From an uncultured Bacteroidia bacterium (GTDB taxonomy: Bacteria; Bacteroidota; Bacteroidia; Bacteroidales; UBA932), in NCBI GenBank assembly GCA_902795785.1, contig CADBMK010000152.1:1-8647 (forward strand): a stretch of 8,647 nucleotides of DNA, in the 5' to 3' direction. The position numbers and the translations under genes are program-made. Shown here piece after piece: positions 6,768-8,647 of this stretch (the stretch's first letter is position 1; each line of letters opens with the position of its first letter). The notes under the pieces were generated by a model. The model was not told the origin of the DNA. It did no database searches and was given only the letters and a program-made list of their open reading frames with translations.

Positions 6768-6874
6768 ACCCCGTGGTATCACGCGGAATAATGTAGAATC
6801 CGCTGCTTTAACGCAAAACATTCTCGGAATCCACATCTCCAACGGCTAATTTGCTCCCGTAAAACGTGTTGCAA

Positions 6875-7603
6875 ATGAAAGCGTTGGTAGATTTGTTCAT
6901 TCCAAGGACGTGCGTTGTCTGCGGCACAAGGCTGGACCTTGGAGAAAACAGCCTCTGCACAGGCTGTCTGGCGGAGATTCCCTTTACATATTTCTGGTCG
7001 GTTGCCGCCAATCCCATGGCGGACACCTACAACGCCCTCATTCAGGAAAGGACGGAAAGGGGCGGTTTCGTGGAGCCGTACCAGTTTGCGGCCGCCCTCT
7101 TCCATTATAACCACGAGGAAGGTTATTCCAAGATTACCCAAAGCCTGAAATACCACGCCGACCTGCGCACAGGCCGGCTCTTTGCACGGATGCTTGGGCG
7201 AAGGCTTTCCGGCTCTCCGATGTATTTTGACGTGGACACCGTAATCCCGGTTCCGCTCCACCTCAGAAGGCTCTGGAAAAGGGGATACAATCAGGCCGGG
7301 ATAATAGCGTCTGAAATTGCCCGGGAGACAGGCGCGCGCCTTGAAACCAGGATCCTTGTGAGAAACAAATACACGAAATCCCAGACACGGCTCTCACACG
7401 AGGAGAAAAGCCTGAATGTCCGGGATGCATTCGTTCTCAGGAAGGCCAGGGTCCGATATCCTCTGCCCAGGCACGTCCTTCTTGTTGATGATGTATTTAC
7501 AACCGGGGAAACCCTGTTTGCCTGCTACCGTGTCCTAAGGGAGGTCTTCCCGCCCTACGTCAGGATCAGCCTTGCCACCCTGGCCTATGCCGGTGAGCGT
7601 TAG
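6875..7603 (+). CDS. comF: ComF family phosphoribosyltransferase-like protein
   Basis: From ATG 6875 the protein has 242 residues, the usual ComF length. The N-terminus has a zinc-finger-like pair, Cys13-x2-Cys16 and Cys28-x2-Cys31. The rest is a type I phosphoribosyltransferase fold with VIPVPL (123-128), RGYNQA (136-141) and the PRPP loop LLVDDVFTTGET (202-213). ComF proteins are linked to DNA uptake in competent bacteria and are widespread, including in species not known to be competent; the reaction is not established. GTG 6866 is in frame but ATG 6875 gives MKALVDLFIPRTCVVCG, the normal family beginning. No clear promoter matches in the 107 bases after ahcY, so it may be read through from ahcY. 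Its stop lies two bases from the convergent peptidase stop. Confidence 0.9.
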   Translation: MKALVDLFIPRTCVVCGTRLDLGENSLCTGCLAEIPFTYFWSVAANPMADTYNALIQERTERGGFVEPYQFAAALFHYNHEEGYSKITQSLKYHADLRTGRLFARMLGRRLSGSPMYFDVDTVIPVPLHLRRLWKRGYNQAGIIASEIARETGARLETRILVRNKYTKSQTRLSHEEKSLNVRDAFVLRKARVRYPLPRHVLLVDDVFTTGETLFACYRVLREVFPPYVRISLATLAYAGER

Positions 7604-7605
7604 AC

Positions 7606-8647
7606 TTACAGGCGCATTGCGTCTTCCACGTCCTGAGGCTGGATAGGCAGTCTGTCAGAACCGAGACGGCGGGCTCCGCTTTCCGTCACAAGGACATCAT
7701 CCTCAAGCCTGATGCCGCCAAAGTCGTAGTACTCCCTGGCAAGAAGCTCGAAATTCACAAAGTCCTTTGCAATGCCTTCCTTCTTCCACTGCTCTATCAG
7801 GGCAGGGATGAAGTAGATTCCAGGTTCGTCGGTTATCACGTTGCCCGGAACCAGACGGCGGGCCATACGGAGGCTGCCGAGGCCAAGCTGAGGCGAGCGG
7901 GTCTGATCGTCGTCATATCCTACGATATCCTCGCCGAGGTCCTCCATGTCGTGCACGTCAAGGCCCATATTGTGGCCCAGTCCATGAGGCATAAACAGGC
8001 CTGCAACTCCCTGAGCAACCATCTCGTCCAAATCTCCGTGAACCAGGCCCAGCTGGCCCAGTCTCTCAAGCATGAATCTGGCCACGGCTATATGCACGCT
8101 GCGGTATGTCACGCCCGGCCTTATCATGGAGAAGGCAAGTTCGTTGCAGTCGGCCACTATCTGATAGATATCGCGCTGCTTATCGGTGAAATGGCCTCCG
8201 GTAGGCAGGGTTCTGGTGAAGTCGGACGCATAGTGGTCGTTGGCCTCAACGCCGGCGTCAATCACAAGAAGACGGCCGTCTTCTATGGTATCATTGTGGG
8301 AATGGCAGTGGAAAATCTCGCCGTGCTGGGTGAGGATGGTAGCAAACGAGAGTCCCCAGCCTTTTCCAAGGGCAAGGCCTTCCATTGCGCCGACGATTCT
8401 CTGCTCCACCACGCCCAGGCGGGTAGCATTCCTTGCAAGCGTGTGCATCTGCTGGCCCAGGTTGCAGGCTGCGTCTATGCAGGCAATCTCCTCCGGAGTT
8501 TTCACAAGACGCATGGCCACAACCGCCTTCACAAAGGCCTCCGACGCCTTTTCACAGCCCTTCTTTCCCTTGCTCACCACCTCTTCCGGAGAAAGTCCCA
8601 GAAGGCTGGAAAGCTTCATCATATTATAATAGCGGGAAGCGGGGAGA
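7606..8647 (-). CDS. Xaa-Pro aminopeptidase, M24B family (partial, N-terminus beyond right edge)
   Basis: This metallopeptidase removes an N-terminal residue from peptides with proline in second position. The visible 346 residues hold the complete pita-bread catalytic domain with all five metal ligands: Asp130 in VIDAGVEAND, Asp142 in ASDFTRTLP, His225 in HGLGHNMGLDVHD, Glu274 in TDEPGIYF and Glu315 in GIRLEDDVLV (numbered from the window edge). His221 and His232 are the usual substrate-side histidines. The frame stays open to the edge through LPASRYYN before the Met pair at 8622-8617, and family members are generally 430-470 residues long, so roughly 100 or more N-terminal residues are outside the window and the Met pair is not the true start. 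The cellular location cannot be judged without the N-terminus. It is transcribed towards comF. Confidence 0.95.
   Translation of the reverse strand, partial: LPASRYYNMMKLSSLLGLSPEEVVSKGKKGCEKASEAFVKAVVAMRLVKTPEEIACIDAACNLGQQMHTLARNATRLGVVEQRIVGAMEGLALGKGWGLSFATILTQHGEIFHCHSHNDTIEDGRLLVIDAGVEANDHYASDFTRTLPTGGHFTDKQRDIYQIVADCNELAFSMIRPGVTYRSVHIAVARFMLERLGQLGLVHGDLDEMVAQGVAGLFMPHGLGHNMGLDVHDMEDLGEDIVGYDDDQTRSPQLGLGSLRMARRLVPGNVITDEPGIYFIPALIEQWKKEGIAKDFVNFELLAREYYDFGGIRLEDDVLVTESGARRLGSDRLPIQPQDVEDAMRL

Noticed and set aside
6866..6874. GTG start for comF
   Set aside because: ATG 6875 gives the family-typical beginning; the three extra residues add nothing.
6768..6874. Terminator or promoter between ahcY and comF
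   Set aside because: CGTG/CACG at 6772-6783 with a GTAT loop makes only a 4-base stem with no T run. CTAATTTG at 6847-6854 is an imperfect -7 match. Nothing else stands out.
6779..7261. 160-residue minus-strand open frame over the start of comF
   Set aside because: It is a shadow of comF; the plus strand has the Cys pairs and the PRPP loop of the family.

Overview
The window is a compact stretch of bacterial chromosome, most likely from an uncultured or gut-type member of the Bacteroidales. The evidence is the protein style (FabB-like ketosynthase, HX5D acyltransferase, long RluA-type enzyme, M24 peptidase), the lack of Shine-Dalgarno sequences, and Bacteroidetes-type promoters (TTTG and TAnnTTTG boxes). 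No genus can be named from sequence reading alone. No tRNA, rRNA, CRISPR array, insertion sequence or phage gene was seen, and there is no gene-free stretch longer than about 125 bases.

Layout from left to right: (1) minus strand, 1-2145: a PlsC-type membrane acyltransferase followed by a beta-ketoacyl-ACP synthase, overlapping by 8 bases and leaving the window on the left. (2) Plus strand, 2207-4646: an EamA/DMT transporter and, one base later, a long RluA-family pseudouridine synthase. (3) Minus strand, 4643-5389: fabG, sharing a palindromic CTAG stop with the synthase. (4) Plus strand, 5514-7603: ahcY (S-adenosylhomocysteine hydrolase) and a comF-like phosphoribosyltransferase. (5) Minus strand, 7606-8647: an Xaa-Pro aminopeptidase of family M24 whose N-terminus is beyond the right edge.

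Functionally this is mostly housekeeping: acyl-chain synthesis and transfer (ketosynthase, acyltransferase, FabG), the activated methyl cycle (AhcY), RNA modification, peptide turnover and transport. The ketosynthase-acyltransferase pair may be the edge of a larger lipid or polyene-type cluster to the left. Transcription direction switches repeatedly, and each switch is very tight: overlapping or nearly touching stops at convergent ends, and 61- and 124-base divergent promoter regions.

No clearly new multi-gene system was found. The points most worth a second look are the roughly 300-residue N-terminal region of the RluA-like enzyme, the short archaeal/Thermotoga-like form of AhcY, the palindromes in the fabG-ahcY control region, and an apparently leaderless start for the EamA gene.
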